Part shown: positions 42,927-51,603 of the stretch, one piece after another
Layout of the letters: every line of letters begins with the position of its first letter
Numbering within the stretch: position 1 is the first letter of the stretch
Assembly (NCBI RefSeq): GCF_025630775.1
Contig: NZ_JAOSZE010000023.1
Span: 103,248-167,247 of the forward strand
From: Actinoplanes sp. KI2
GTDB lineage: Bacteria; Actinomycetota; Actinomycetes; Mycobacteriales; Micromonosporaceae
Reading direction: 5' to 3'
DNA length: 64,000 bases
The notes under the pieces: model-generated
Seen by the model: the letters and a program-made list of their open reading frames with translations, nothing else
What the model was told of the DNA's origin: nothing
Database searches by the model: none
Translations under genes and position numbers: made by a program

Positions 42927-44591
42927 TCACCCAGAGGTCTTGTACGAGGCGCGGTCGTAGTCGGCGAACCCGCCCTCGGCGCCCAGATCCTGCACCCACA
43001 GCCCGACGAACGCGCCGGTGAAGCCCCACGCCTCGGGCTCGCCGGCGACAACCGTGGCCGCGTACTCGTCGGAGAGCGTGGTCGCGTCGAAGGACGGGCC
43101 GATCGGCGTCCAGACCGGGTCGGTCCGGTCGGGCTCCGTCGCGTACGCGAAGGAAAGCTCCTCCCCGTCCAGCCGCACCCGCAGTCCCAGCCGGCGCAGG
43201 CCGGTCACCTCGACGCGGGCGTCGGGCACCACCCGCACCGTGCCGCTGTCGCAGGCGAGCAGCCCGAGCACGGGCGTGCCGTCGTCCTCGGCAGTCACGT
43301 TCAAGTAGTACCAGTTCTTCGTGTTGTAGTACGCGGTTATTCCGGCGAGTTGCCGGTAGTTGCGGGGCACGAACTCCAGCACCGAGTCGAACTCGCAGGA
43401 GCGGGCCACCACCCGGCGCGCCACGAGGCTGGGCCGGTGCCGGGTCATCGGCGACTGCCCGCCGGTGACCCGCAGGAACCCGGGCCGGGCGGTCAGCGAC
43501 ACCCAGTCCGCGGTGGCCGGCCGGCGCAGCGTCGACCAGTTCACCCCCAGCGTGCCGGCGTCGAAGTCGTCGGTCTCGTGCTCCTCGGAGGAGACCGGTC
43601 GCTCGGCCGGGACGGTCACGCCGAGCGGGGCCGGCACGGTGTCGGCCGGGATGCCGCCCTCGATCCGCGGCCAGCCGTCCTCGGTCCAGGTCACCTCCTG
43701 GATGGCCGACTCGCGGCCGAGCACGCAGCGGCCGAGCGGCGAGTACGGCCGGCCGACCAGGTGCGCGAGGTACCACTGCCCGGCCGGGGTCTCGACCAGG
43801 CTGCCGTGGCCCGCCTTCTGCAGCGTGAGGTGCGGGTGGCCGTTCGAGGTGAGCAGCGGGCCGTCGGGGTCGGCCTGGTACGGGCCGAGGACGTCCCGGG
43901 AGCGGGCGACCGTGACCTGGTGCTCCCAGCTGGTGCCGCCCTCGGCGGTGACCAGGTAGTACCAGCCGTCCTTGCGGTACAGGTTGGGCGCCTCGGTCAC
44001 CTGTGCGTCGGTGCCCTTGAAGATCATGTGCTCGTCGCCGACCAGCTTTTTCATCGTACGGTCGTACCGCTGGACGGAGATGCCGGCGAACCGGTTGTGG
44101 CCCGGCCGGGCGTCGGCGACCATCGACAGCATCCAGGTCGAGCCGTCGTCGTCGTGGAACAGCGAGGCGTCGAAGCCGCGCCCGTGCAGCACCACCGGGT
44201 CGGACCACGGCCCGCTCGGCGACGGGGCGGTCACCAGGTAGTTCTGCGGGTCCCAGTACCCGCCGGCGAACGTCGAGACGTCGGTGTAGAGCAGGTGGAA
44301 CTCGCCGTGCGCGTAGCTGAGGCTGGGCGCCCAGACGCCGCCGGAGTCGGCGACGCCGGTCAGGTCGAGCACCCGCCGCTCGGTCAGCGCGCCGCCCAGC
44401 GGCGTCCAGTCGACCAGGTTCGTCGAGTGGTGCAGGCGTACGCCCGGGTACCACTCGAACGTCGACGTGGCGATGTAGTAGTCCGAGCCCACCCGCAGGA
44501 TCGACGGGTCGGGGTGGAAGCCGGCAAGCACCGGGTTCTGGATCGCGCGGCCGATGACGGTCGCGGTCGTGGCCTCGGTGCTGCTGGTCAT
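42927..44591 (-). CDS. GH43 beta-xylosidase-type glycoside hydrolase
   Basis: The 554-residue protein has no signal peptide. Its N-terminal five-blade propeller has the GH43 catalytic base motif in NPVLAGFHPDPSILRVGSDYY (Asp of HPDPS), plus TSTFEWYPGVRLHHSTNL and VTEAPNLYRKDGWYYL with the catalytic Glu. From about residue 330 a beta-sandwich (GH43_C2-like) begins at DDFDAGTLGVNWSTLR. This matches intracellular GH43_11/12 xylosidases that cut xylo-oligosaccharides. An SGNH esterase lies upstream on the same strand, 40 bp away. Confidence 0.9.
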   Translation of the reverse strand: MTSSTEATTATVIGRAIQNPVLAGFHPDPSILRVGSDYYIATSTFEWYPGVRLHHSTNLVDWTPLGGALTERRVLDLTGVADSGGVWAPSLSYAHGEFHLLYTDVSTFAGGYWDPQNYLVTAPSPSGPWSDPVVLHGRGFDASLFHDDDGSTWMLSMVADARPGHNRFAGISVQRYDRTMKKLVGDEHMIFKGTDAQVTEAPNLYRKDGWYYLVTAEGGTSWEHQVTVARSRDVLGPYQADPDGPLLTSNGHPHLTLQKAGHGSLVETPAGQWYLAHLVGRPYSPLGRCVLGRESAIQEVTWTEDGWPRIEGGIPADTVPAPLGVTVPAERPVSSEEHETDDFDAGTLGVNWSTLRRPATADWVSLTARPGFLRVTGGQSPMTRHRPSLVARRVVARSCEFDSVLEFVPRNYRQLAGITAYYNTKNWYYLNVTAEDDGTPVLGLLACDSGTVRVVPDARVEVTGLRRLGLRVRLDGEELSFAYATEPDRTDPVWTPIGPSFDATTLSDEYAATVVAGEPEAWGFTGAFVGLWVQDLGAEGGFADYDRASYKTSG

Positions 44592-44631
44592 GTGCGTACC
44601 CCTAAAGTCCCGGACCGTAAGTTCCGTGACT

Positions 44632-45405
44632 CTATCGCAAGTTGCGGACCTCCGGTGCGCTGATTTCGGCGGGGCGCCGGCGCATCTCGTCGACCACCAT
44701 CCGGGCCAGGGCCGGGAACAGATCGGTCGAGCGGCGCAGCAGCCACCTGTTGCCCTGGGTGGCCATCCACCAGACCCGCTGGGCGGCGGTCGGCTCCGGG
44801 TTGGTCGCCTCCAGGCCGGGCAGCGCCGGCACCGGATGCCCGGCGTCCCGCATGGCGAGAGCGAAGCGGTGCGCGAGCAGGCGGTGGCCGCGTTCACTGG
44901 GATGCAGCCGGTCCACGCTCCAGTGCGTGCGCTGGTACGCCGACCCGGCCAGGTCCACGTGGATCGTCCGGTAGTCCACCGCGATCCGGTCGAGAACCTC
45001 GTTGAGCGCCTCCATCCGCCGCCCGAGCGGCCGGGCGATCGCGCCGGGCAGCCCGAACATCCGCCCGGGGTCGGGCAGCCGGGCGGTCATCACCGTCGCG
45101 CCGCCCGCGGTCAGCCGCTCCACCGTGTCGGTGAGCCGGTAGCCGAGGGCGGCCGGGTCGAAGTCGCCGCGCAGCGTGTCGTTCATGCCGACCAGCACCG
45201 ACGCGTGGGTCGGCCGCAGGTCGAGAGCCACCGGCAGTTGCCGGTCGGCCACATCGCCGATCCGCGCCCCACTGACCGCCAGATTGTGCAACTCGCATCC
45301 GAGCGTCTCGGCCAGGAGGACGGCCCAGCCCCGCCACCCGCCACCGGGCATGGGGTCCCCGTATCCGCTGGTGACCGAGTCGCCCAGTGCCGCGAACCTG
45401 ATCAT
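44632..45405 (-). CDS. SGNH/GDSL-family esterase
   Basis: The protein has about 257 residues. ATG 45405 is chosen because GGAAG lies 8 nt upstream; ATG 45411 and 45420 are less well spaced. It has the nucleophile block I (FAALGDSVTSGYGD), block III GMNDTL and block V DRLHPSERGHRLLA with the Asp-His pair. It has no signal peptide. Upstream of the GH43 xylosidase, it could deacetylate xylo-oligosaccharides inside the cell. Confidence 0.88.
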   Translation of the reverse strand: MIRFAALGDSVTSGYGDPMPGGGWRGWAVLLAETLGCELHNLAVSGARIGDVADRQLPVALDLRPTHASVLVGMNDTLRGDFDPAALGYRLTDTVERLTAGGATVMTARLPDPGRMFGLPGAIARPLGRRMEALNEVLDRIAVDYRTIHVDLAGSAYQRTHWSVDRLHPSERGHRLLAHRFALAMRDAGHPVPALPGLEATNPEPTAAQRVWWMATQGNRWLLRRSTDLFPALARMVVDEMRRRPAEISAPEVRNLR

Positions 45406-45483
45406 CACCATGACTTCCACTGTGGCGGGATCGGTGATGCATCAGGTCACGCAGTCGTGACCGGCCAGCGAATTTCAGCGGTC

Positions 45484-46146
45484 TCAAGCTCGATAACCGT
45501 CGAAGAGTTCGCCGCCGGCGTCCGCGAGCACCTGCCTCGCCAGCGGTGCCGGGTCGTCGCGGGCCGCCAGCCACCGCTCGGCCAGGCCGGGGTCGAACTC
45601 CCGCAGCTCGCGCAGCAGCCACTTGCCGCCGCTGACCCAGCGCCCGGCGGACGACAGCGCCGCCCGCGCCGTCTCGGTCCACAGCGCGGCCGCGATCACC
45701 TCGCGCTCGCCCGGGTCGGTGACGTGCGTGTAGTCGTCGAGCACGTCGGTCAGGCAGTACCGGAGCCGGTCGCGCTCGGCCACGGTCAGCGGCGGCGGCC
45801 CGTCCGCGAGCACCCGGGCGCAGCGGGCCGGCAGGTCGCCCGGGTCGCCGAGCAGCGTGACGCCGCGCGCGAGCATCCGGTGCGTGGTGGGCTTCCGCCG
45901 GGCCAGCTCGCTCGCCAGGAACTCGGCCAGCCGGTCCGGGGTGTGCACGAACAGCTCCACCGGCCATCCGCGGTGGTGCAGGCACTCCCGATGTCCCGGG
46001 CCGTCCGGCAGCAGCACGACGATGTCCAGGTCCGAGCCGGCGGTCCGGAGCGGTCCGAGCACGCTGCCGGTCAGCATCGCCCAGGTGGCCTGCGGGAACC
46101 GGACGGCGACGAGCTCAGCGGCGGTGCTCAGCGGGTCCGTGGTCAT
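45484..46146 (-). CDS. Nucleotidyltransferase-fold protein
   Basis: The 220-residue protein has the minimal nucleotidyltransferase motif GSVLGPLRTAGSDLDIVVLLPDG, a G-S followed by D-x-D, and a helical C-terminus (ERDRLRYCLTDVLDDYTHV). Similar to aminoglycoside or MNT-type transferases; the substrate is unknown. Its start lies 32 nt inside the end of the upstream gene, so the two are coupled. Confidence 0.8.
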   Translation of the reverse strand: MTTDPLSTAAELVAVRFPQATWAMLTGSVLGPLRTAGSDLDIVVLLPDGPGHRECLHHRGWPVELFVHTPDRLAEFLASELARRKPTTHRMLARGVTLLGDPGDLPARCARVLADGPPPLTVAERDRLRYCLTDVLDDYTHVTDPGEREVIAAALWTETARAALSSAGRWVSGGKWLLRELREFDPGLAERWLAARDDPAPLARQVLADAGGELFDGYRA

Positions 46147-46555
46147 GGGCGACGACCGGCTCGACGCTGATCCGGACGGTGAGCACGCGTGCCCGTACGC
46201 CCTCGTCGGACTGGTCGGTGACCAGCGTGAGCGTCGCCTGCCGGTCGGAACCGGCCGGGGTGTGCCGGCCGACCAGCAGGTGACCCTCCTCCTGGGTCAC
46301 CAGGGCCTCGCGCAGCGGCCCGCACAGCGGCTCCCACGCCTCGGCCGGCATCGTGCCCGGCTCCGTCAGCTCCAGCATCGCCAGCCCGGTGCCGACACCG
46401 GCCGGCCACCAGTCGAAGCCGTACAGCCAGCCGAACCGGGTCGGCCGCACCGGGGCGAGCTCGCCGTCCGGCCGGCCGATGGTGCCCACGCGGCCGGGAT
46501 CGTCGGCGCACAGCGCCTCGATCAGCTCGGCCCACTCGTCGTCCCAGTTGGTCAT
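46115..46555 (-). CDS. Conserved hypothetical protein upstream of the nucleotidyltransferase
   Basis: The protein has about 146 residues from ATG 46555, with GGGAGGAA 4-11 nt upstream deciding the start. It is acidic at the N-terminus (TNWDDEWAELIEALCADDP), then FGWLYGFDWWPAGVGTGLAMLELTEPG. No family recognised. It overlaps the next gene by 32 nt. Confidence 0.65.
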   Translation of the reverse strand: MTNWDDEWAELIEALCADDPGRVGTIGRPDGELAPVRPTRFGWLYGFDWWPAGVGTGLAMLELTEPGTMPAEAWEPLCGPLREALVTQEEGHLLVGRHTPAGSDRQATLTLVTDQSDEGVRARVLTVRISVEPVVAHDHGPAEHRR

Positions 46556-46973
46556 GGGTTCCTCCCAGTGTGGTCGGCAAGGATGTCGAGCAAGTCGTTC
46601 GGGCGGCGGTCGCCCGTGACCAACCGCGGCGTGCGCGGTGTCGTGGCCCGGCAGTGTCGCAGCGGTCGGCTTCGGCCGGCCTCTCGCAGCGCCGCGATCG
46701 CCTTTGGCCCCGCGGGCGTGCGCGGTGCCCTGCTTCGGCGGCGCCGCGCTCGCTTGTGGCGTCGCGACTGTCCACTCCCGCGCAGGTCGTCCCGGGCGGG
46801 AGCACGGCCTCCGGCCCGCGGCGCGGCCACCGCCGGATCGGCCGGCGGCACGGCGCCGCGCACCGGATCGCCCGGCTCGCTGCTCCGCCCGACGGTGTGC
46901 ATGGCACACGCTAACGCGGCAGCTCAGCCCCGGTCGATGTCGGAAATCTGCCTTTCCACCGGGCGGGTTGCCG
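46556..46973. other. 418-bp stretch without a convincing gene
   Basis: Very GC-rich. Several open frames exist but none has both a ribosome site and recognisable sequence; the longest on the minus strand is arginine-rich and resembles frame shadow. A promoter for the 46555 gene should lie at its left end. No clear repeat or hairpin was found. Confidence 0.5.
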
Positions 46974-47675
46974 TCACAACCACGGGCCGAGACGGGGCAC
47001 GAGCCCCGCGCCGGCGCCGGTGACATCGGTGGTCTCCCGGCCGGAGAGGTACGCCGCGAGCCCGGCCACCGTCCCGTGCACCTCGTTGGCCGGCTCGCCG
47101 GGGACCGTCCACCGCCGATCCTGATCGGTCGCCACCAGCACGAGGCCCGCACCGTCCCGCTTGGCGGCGATGTCGTCGATCAGCGAGGCCAGGAAGTCGG
47201 CGGGCAGGTCGGCGAACCCGACGCCGGCCCCGAGGTCGGCCGCGTGCACCATCACCTCGCGCGACCGCATCCAGGGAATCTCCTCCCCGGTGACCTCCCG
47301 CCCCTGCCGGGTGCGGATCGCCTGCCCCCACTGCGACTCGGTGAGCCCCGCGAGCGACGCGTCGAGCGCGACGGCGGTCTCCACCACCCGGTCGCGCAAC
47401 TCGGCGGCCGGCAGCTTGGCGTCCCGCTCGATGTCGTCGTCCCGCTGCTCGGGGGAGGAGTACATCGGAGTCTCCACCCCGGTGCGCGCCCACGTCGCCA
47501 GGTTCATCAGCGCCTCGGCGTTGAGCGACACGTGCGCGACCAGGTGTTTCCTGCTCCAGCCGGGAAGCGTGCACGGGTCGCTCAGCTGGACGTCGGGCAC
47601 CGCTTGCAATGCGCCCAGCAGCAGGGTCGTGCCTTCGGCCATCCATCGCAGACTGTCCGCCCGGCTTCGAGTCAT
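46974..47675 (-). CDS. Maleylpyruvate isomerase-family (mycothiol-dependent) protein
   Basis: The protein has about 233 residues from ATG 47675, with GGGGTGG upstream. It has the MDMPI helix bundle: TLPGWSRKHLVAHVSLNAEALMNL, WMRSREVMVHAADLGAG and a C-terminal domain ending LGPWL. The two His motifs and a Glu are the expected zinc ligands. It is closest in layout to true MDMPI but lacks gentisate pathway neighbours. The IS element inserted about 180 bp upstream of its start. Confidence 0.88.
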   Translation of the reverse strand: MTRSRADSLRWMAEGTTLLLGALQAVPDVQLSDPCTLPGWSRKHLVAHVSLNAEALMNLATWARTGVETPMYSSPEQRDDDIERDAKLPAAELRDRVVETAVALDASLAGLTESQWGQAIRTRQGREVTGEEIPWMRSREVMVHAADLGAGVGFADLPADFLASLIDDIAAKRDGAGLVLVATDQDRRWTVPGEPANEVHGTVAGLAAYLSGRETTDVTGAGAGLVPRLGPWL

Positions 47676-47842
47676 GCCACCACCCCAACACACAATCCCG
47701 CCCCGAGCCAGCCTCCACCCGGCCGTGTGACCGCCCTGGCGCGTCGCGTCGACCGCTCGTGTGCCGGCTCGCCTGAGGGCTCACCGGGAGCGGGGCGCCG
47801 ATCGGTGGTCTTGCGACCCCTCGCGCGAGCGGCGCGCTACGG

Positions 47843-47852
47843 CCTCTAGTCG
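47843..47852. repeat. Left copy of the 10-bp target-site duplication of the IS
   Basis: CCTCTAGTCG immediately precedes the element. The identical right copy is at 49359-49368. Exact identity suggests a recent, unrearranged insertion. Confidence 0.9.
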
Positions 47853-49358
47853 CAACGCCGTTTAGTTAGGGCGAGGTGTCTGGTGTCAAGGGTCGGGGTT
47901 GATGATGTCGATGCTGGCGGTGGCTTGGTAGCTGCGTCGGTCGGTGTTGGGGCCGCGGGCTTGGTATTTGGAGTTCGAGCGTTTGATCATGCGGGATTTG
48001 ATTCGGATCCGGCGGTCGGGCAGCAGGTGGGCCAGGACGTGGGCGCCGATGACTCCGACCAGATCGATGACGGTGTCGGCGATGACGCCGGCGGCGTGCA
48101 CGATCTGGTCGCGGGCGGTGTTGAGGGCGGTGGTGAAGCTGGCCCGGTCGGGGTCGAGGCCGGGCTGGCTGTCGGTGGCGTCGACCATCGCGGTGCGCAG
48201 TAGTTGGTAGACGGCGAGCAGGGCGTAGACCTCTTGCCGGACGCCTGCGGGAGTGCGGGCGCGTAGCACCCGGCCGCCCAGGATCGAGGATTTGAGTTCG
48301 AGGTAGGCGGTTTCGATCGCCCAGCGCTGGTGGTAGAGCCGGACGAGTTCCGCGGCGGGGTGGGTGTGTGGGTCGAGCAGAGTGGTCAGCAGCCGGTAGC
48401 TGCCGGTGTGGGTGCCTGCAGTGGTGGTGATGCTGATCTGCGCGTCGATGACCCGGATCGGCCGCCGGCCGATGATCGAGAAGAAGGATCCGTCGTGGTG
48501 AGGGCGCAGGACCGGGAGTTTGCGGCCGTTCTTGCAACGGATCAGCAGATGGGCGCCGGTCGCGGCGAGGGCGGCGATCAGGTCGGCGGCGGCATAGTTA
48601 CGGTCGGCCAGCAGCAGCATCCCGGGCCGCAGGCTGCGGGCGAGGTGACGGGCTTGGTCGAGTTCCCCGGTGCTGACCGGGTCGAACACGGCGTCGAGCA
48701 CCGATCGGGTGCCACAGGACAGCAGTGCACTCAACCGCAGCTGGGGGTAGCCGGAACCACCGTGGTTACCTCGCTGCTTGGCGTAGCGGCCGGTGTTGGC
48801 CGGCGAGTCCGCGACCGTCAGCAGCGTTCCGTCGATCACCGACAGCAACAGGCCACGCCAGCGGACCTGCGTGGCGTTCGTGGCGGCCGGGCCACGCAGG
48901 AGATCGAACAGCGCCTGTAACGGCTGGGGGCCGAGTCGTTGCCGGGCCTGGCGTAATGCGCTCCCGCTGGGTGACACGAGCGGCAGGCCGGACAACCCAC
49001 TGGTCAGTTTGCGCCACACCTGCTGGTATCCCAACTCGGCGAACAGGCAGCCGGCCAGCAGCAGATAGATGACGACCCGGGCCGGTAGCAGCCGGACCCG
49101 CGACTCGGTTCGCCTGGTCGTAGCCAGGACATCATCGACCATCTCGAACGGCACCAGACGGGTCAGCTCGCCCAGATGACCAGGCGCGAACACCCCTGCT
49201 GCTACCCGTACCGCCCGGGTTATGGCAATCTGATCAGCCAGCGGAGCTCCAGGTGTCAGGGAAGTCTTAGAGTGACCACCCTCTATACCGGAGCTCCGCT
49301 GCTTTACGTTTCAGACACGCCTTGACGATCCACACGACCGCCTAACTGAACGGCGTTG
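47853..49358 (-). mobile_element. Complete IS4-family insertion sequence (1506 bp)
   Basis: The ends are imperfect inverted repeats of about 18 bp: CAACGCCGTTTAGTTAGG at the left and CAACGCCGTTCAGTTAGG read inward from the right, with one mismatch. They are flanked by perfect 10-bp direct repeats, within the 9-12 bp range known for IS4-like elements. It carries one intact transposase gene. It sits in an intergenic region and does not appear to break a gene. Confidence 0.92.
47886..49193 (-). CDS. IS4-family DDE transposase
   Basis: The 435-residue protein has an N-terminal IS4 domain (LTRLVPFEMVDDVLATT). The DDE residues are Asp121 (SVIDGTLLTV), Asp197 (LLLADRNYA) and Glu294 in YHQRWAIETAYLELK, an exact Y-(2)-R-(3)-E-(6)-K signature of the family. 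No frameshift or stop is seen, so it is probably active. The GTG start lies 165 bp inside the right end. Confidence 0.93.
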   Translation of the reverse strand: MFAPGHLGELTRLVPFEMVDDVLATTRRTESRVRLLPARVVIYLLLAGCLFAELGYQQVWRKLTSGLSGLPLVSPSGSALRQARQRLGPQPLQALFDLLRGPAATNATQVRWRGLLLSVIDGTLLTVADSPANTGRYAKQRGNHGGSGYPQLRLSALLSCGTRSVLDAVFDPVSTGELDQARHLARSLRPGMLLLADRNYAAADLIAALAATGAHLLIRCKNGRKLPVLRPHHDGSFFSIIGRRPIRVIDAQISITTTAGTHTGSYRLLTTLLDPHTHPAAELVRLYHQRWAIETAYLELKSSILGGRVLRARTPAGVRQEVYALLAVYQLLRTAMVDATDSQPGLDPDRASFTTALNTARDQIVHAAGVIADTVIDLVGVIGAHVLAHLLPDRRIRIKSRMIKRSNSKYQARGPNTDRRSYQATASIDIINPDP

Positions 49359-49368
49359 CCTCTAGTCG
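49359..49368. repeat. Right copy of the IS target-site duplication
   Basis: CCTCTAGTCG directly after the right inverted repeat, identical to 47843-47852. Confidence 0.9.
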
Positions 49369-49512
49369 CAGGTGGTCGCGGGGAGAGGCGGGGGCGGACG
49401 CGGCCGGCGGGGGAGGCGCTGCCTCGTACTCGGGAAGGGGTTTGGGCTTGGTTTGGCGCAGGTGTGCCGCGGGGAGCAAGCTGATCGGGGAACGCCGTTG
49501 GGAAGGAACAGC

Positions 49513-50529
49513 ATGCGGGGAACTGTTATTCACGGGACGCGGGACGTGCGCTTCGAGGAGCGGGCCGATCCGGAGATCGAGTCGCCGACCGATGCGGTCA
49601 TCCGGGTGGTGGCGGCCTGTGTCTGCGGGTCGGATCTGTGGCCCTATCGGGGGATCAACGAGATCGGTGCGCCCACGCCGATCGGGCACGAGTACGTCGG
49701 GGTGGTCGAGCGGGTCGGTGGGGCGGTCGCGACGATCGAACCCGGTCAGTTTGTGATCGGGTCGTTCGTCGCGTCGGACAACACGTGTCCGCACTGTCTC
49801 GCGGGCTATCAGACCAGCTGTTCGCATCGGGAGCCGGTGGTCGGCGCGCAGGCCGAGATGCTGCGGGTGCCGCTGGCCGACGGGACGCTGGTGGCCACGC
49901 CCGGGCAGCCGTCGCCGGACATGATTCCCAGTCTGCTCACCCTGTCGGACGTGATGGGGACGGGCTGGTTCGCGGCCGTTGCCGCTCAGGTCCGACCGGG
50001 GATGACCGTACTGGTGGTCGGGGACGGCGCGGTCGGGCTGCACGGGGTGTTGTCGGCGCGGCAGATGGGCGCGGCGCGGATCATCGCGATGAGCCGGCAC
50101 GAGAAGCGGCAGCAGCTGGCGATCGAGTACGGCGCGACGGACATCGTCACCGAGCGGGGCGACGAGGGCGTGGCGCGCGTCCGGGAGCTGACCGACGGCG
50201 TGGGGGCGGACGCGGTGCTCGAATGTGTCGGGACCGGCGAGTCGATGCAGCAGGCGATCAGATCGGCGCGCCCCGGGGCGCATGTGGGGTTCGTGGGCGT
50301 GCCGCACGGCGTGACGATCGAGGGTACGCAGCTGTTCCGGACGCACGTCGCGGTGCACGGCGGGCCGGCGCCGGTGCGGCAGTACCTGCCCGAGCTGATC
50401 GATCTGGTGTGGAAGGGCGAGATCAACCCGGGCCGGGTGTTCGATCTGACCCTGCCGTTGGAGCAGGTGGCGGAGGGGTACCGGGCGATGGACGAGCGGC
50501 GCGCGATCAAGACGTTGCTGCTGCCCTGA
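49513..50529 (+). CDS. Zinc-dependent medium-chain alcohol dehydrogenase
   Basis: The protein has about 338 residues from ATG 49513, with GGAAGGAA upstream. It has the catalytic zinc site (CVCGSDLWPYRG, GHEYVG) and a structural-zinc-like lobe TCPHCLAGYQTSCSH. The NAD(P) Rossmann motif is VVGDGAVGLHGVLSARQMGA. The GHE motif and short lobe suggest a threonine-dehydrogenase/quinone-reductase-like branch. Substrate unknown. It stands alone next to the IS. Confidence 0.92.
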   Translation: MRGTVIHGTRDVRFEERADPEIESPTDAVIRVVAACVCGSDLWPYRGINEIGAPTPIGHEYVGVVERVGGAVATIEPGQFVIGSFVASDNTCPHCLAGYQTSCSHREPVVGAQAEMLRVPLADGTLVATPGQPSPDMIPSLLTLSDVMGTGWFAAVAAQVRPGMTVLVVGDGAVGLHGVLSARQMGAARIIAMSRHEKRQQLAIEYGATDIVTERGDEGVARVRELTDGVGADAVLECVGTGESMQQAIRSARPGAHVGFVGVPHGVTIEGTQLFRTHVAVHGGPAPVRQYLPELIDLVWKGEINPGRVFDLTLPLEQVAEGYRAMDERRAIKTLLLP

Positions 50530-50603
50530 CCGCAGCGAGTTGTCCGCCGGGCGCCGGTGGCCCGGCGGACAACCTCGGCTGAGCGGACGGCCCGGCGGCG
50601 CCG

Positions 50604-51272
50604 CTAGAGGACCCGGTCGAGCTTGCGTACCGCGGTGGTGGCGATCAGGTTCAGTTCGCGCTGATCGTTGCGCGGGGTGTTGAGCAGCAGGATCGTCACC
50701 GTGACGCTGCCGCGGGCCACCGAGATCAGCTTGCCCTGGACGGTCGTGTTCAGGCCGGCCGGGCGCACCGTGAAGGCCAGCGCCGCGCTCGCGTCACCCA
50801 GTCGCGGTACGCGCAGCGCGGTGAGATGCAGGTTGGCGCTGAGATGCAGGTTGCCCGCGATCGCGGAGCCGCGGACGTTGTGCACGTTCCGGCACAGGCG
50901 CGGGGCGGTGGCGATGGCGGCGACGATCGCGCGGGCCGCGCTGGGGCCGGTCTCGGAGAGCGTCTCGAACATCATCGGGCCGGGGACGCGGATGAAGCTG
51001 GTCGTGGCGAGGTTCACGTGGCTCTGCGGGATCTTGTGATCGCAGATGTTCGTATCGCTGGCGACGTTGGAGACGAGCCTCGTCGAGCTGCTCGCGTGGG
51101 GGAGGTAACCCTTGGGGAGGTCGGCCGCGGTGAGCAGCGCGTTCTGAAGTTGGATCGGGCCGGGCTGCCCGGCGGCGGCGTTGGCGGCGGGCGCCGCGAT
51201 CGGCGTGGTGAGGCCGATGCCGAGCACCAGCGCGGTGGCGGCTCGGAGCGCTTTGTACCGAAATCTCAGCAT
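50604..51272 (-). CDS. Secreted protein resembling extracytoplasmic sensor (PknH-like) domains
   Basis: The protein has about 222 residues from ATG 51272. A signal peptide (MLRFRYKALRAATALVLG..., cleavage after about residue 32) is followed by one domain: NALLTAADLPKGYLP, two cysteines (NICDHK, APRLCRNV) and GSVTVTILLLN. The pattern resembles the soluble 'sensor domain' proteins of mycobacteria and relatives, but the match is weak. A short internal duplication (NLHL-SA-NLHL) is visible. Confidence 0.65.
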   Translation of the reverse strand: MLRFRYKALRAATALVLGIGLTTPIAAPAANAAAGQPGPIQLQNALLTAADLPKGYLPHASSSTRLVSNVASDTNICDHKIPQSHVNLATTSFIRVPGPMMFETLSETGPSAARAIVAAIATAPRLCRNVHNVRGSAIAGNLHLSANLHLTALRVPRLGDASAALAFTVRPAGLNTTVQGKLISVARGSVTVTILLLNTPRNDQRELNLIATTAVRKLDRVL

Positions 51273-51357
51273 TCTTGGACGGTAGCGCCGGGAGTGGACC
51301 GACGGCGGGAGTTCGACGATGCACGGCACGCATGGGTGATCCGGGTCCGGTCAAGAC

Positions 51358-51394
51358 GGACGGCCCGGACCTGTCGCGTAGGTCCGGGCCGTCC
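51358..51394 (-). terminator. Hairpin terminator (second of a tandem pair)
   Basis: GGACGGCCCGGACC and its perfect complement form a 14-bp stem with a 9-nt loop. With the hairpin at 51423-51463 it insulates the downstream secreted-protein gene from the serine hydrolase operon. Confidence 0.7.
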
Positions 51395-51422
51395 GCTGCC
51401 GCCCCCCTCCGGAGAAGTCGGC

Positions 51423-51463
51423 GACGGCACCCCACGCGGGGGGTCGGCGCGTGGGATGCCGTC
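51423..51463 (-). terminator. Hairpin terminator downstream of the serine hydrolase operon
   Basis: A 16-bp stem (GACGGCAYCCCACGCG type) around a 9-nt loop. Its single mismatch on the plus strand becomes a G-U pair in minus-strand RNA, consistent with termination of the minus-strand operon ending at 51604. The remainder of the 331-bp gap shows no convincing gene. Confidence 0.7.
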
Positions 51464-51603
51464 GGCCAGGTGAGAGTGGGGTTGGCGTGTTCCGCCGGGG
51501 ACGTGCGCCGCCATGGCCTCCCTTCGGTCTCTAGAGCGGGTGTCAGGCACGGTGGAGCCCCCGGCGGACATCATCGGGTGATGCTCGTGCGGGTCGTGCT
51601 GGT

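Noticed and set aside
46552..46902. 116-codon minus-strand frame upstream of the hypothetical gene at 46555
   Set aside because: Arginine-rich, no ribosome site, no domain, and overlapping frames are similarly open.
49491..49499. AACGCCGTT near the dehydrogenase start resembling the IS inverted repeat
   Set aside because: Only 9 bp match and no second end or duplication is nearby. Most likely chance.
51395..51530. Possible small minus-strand gene starting with ATG after GGGAGG in the gap downstream of the serine hydrolase
   Set aside because: The frame runs straight through two strong terminator hairpins and into the next gene's start. The sequence is proline/arginine-rich without recognisable features.
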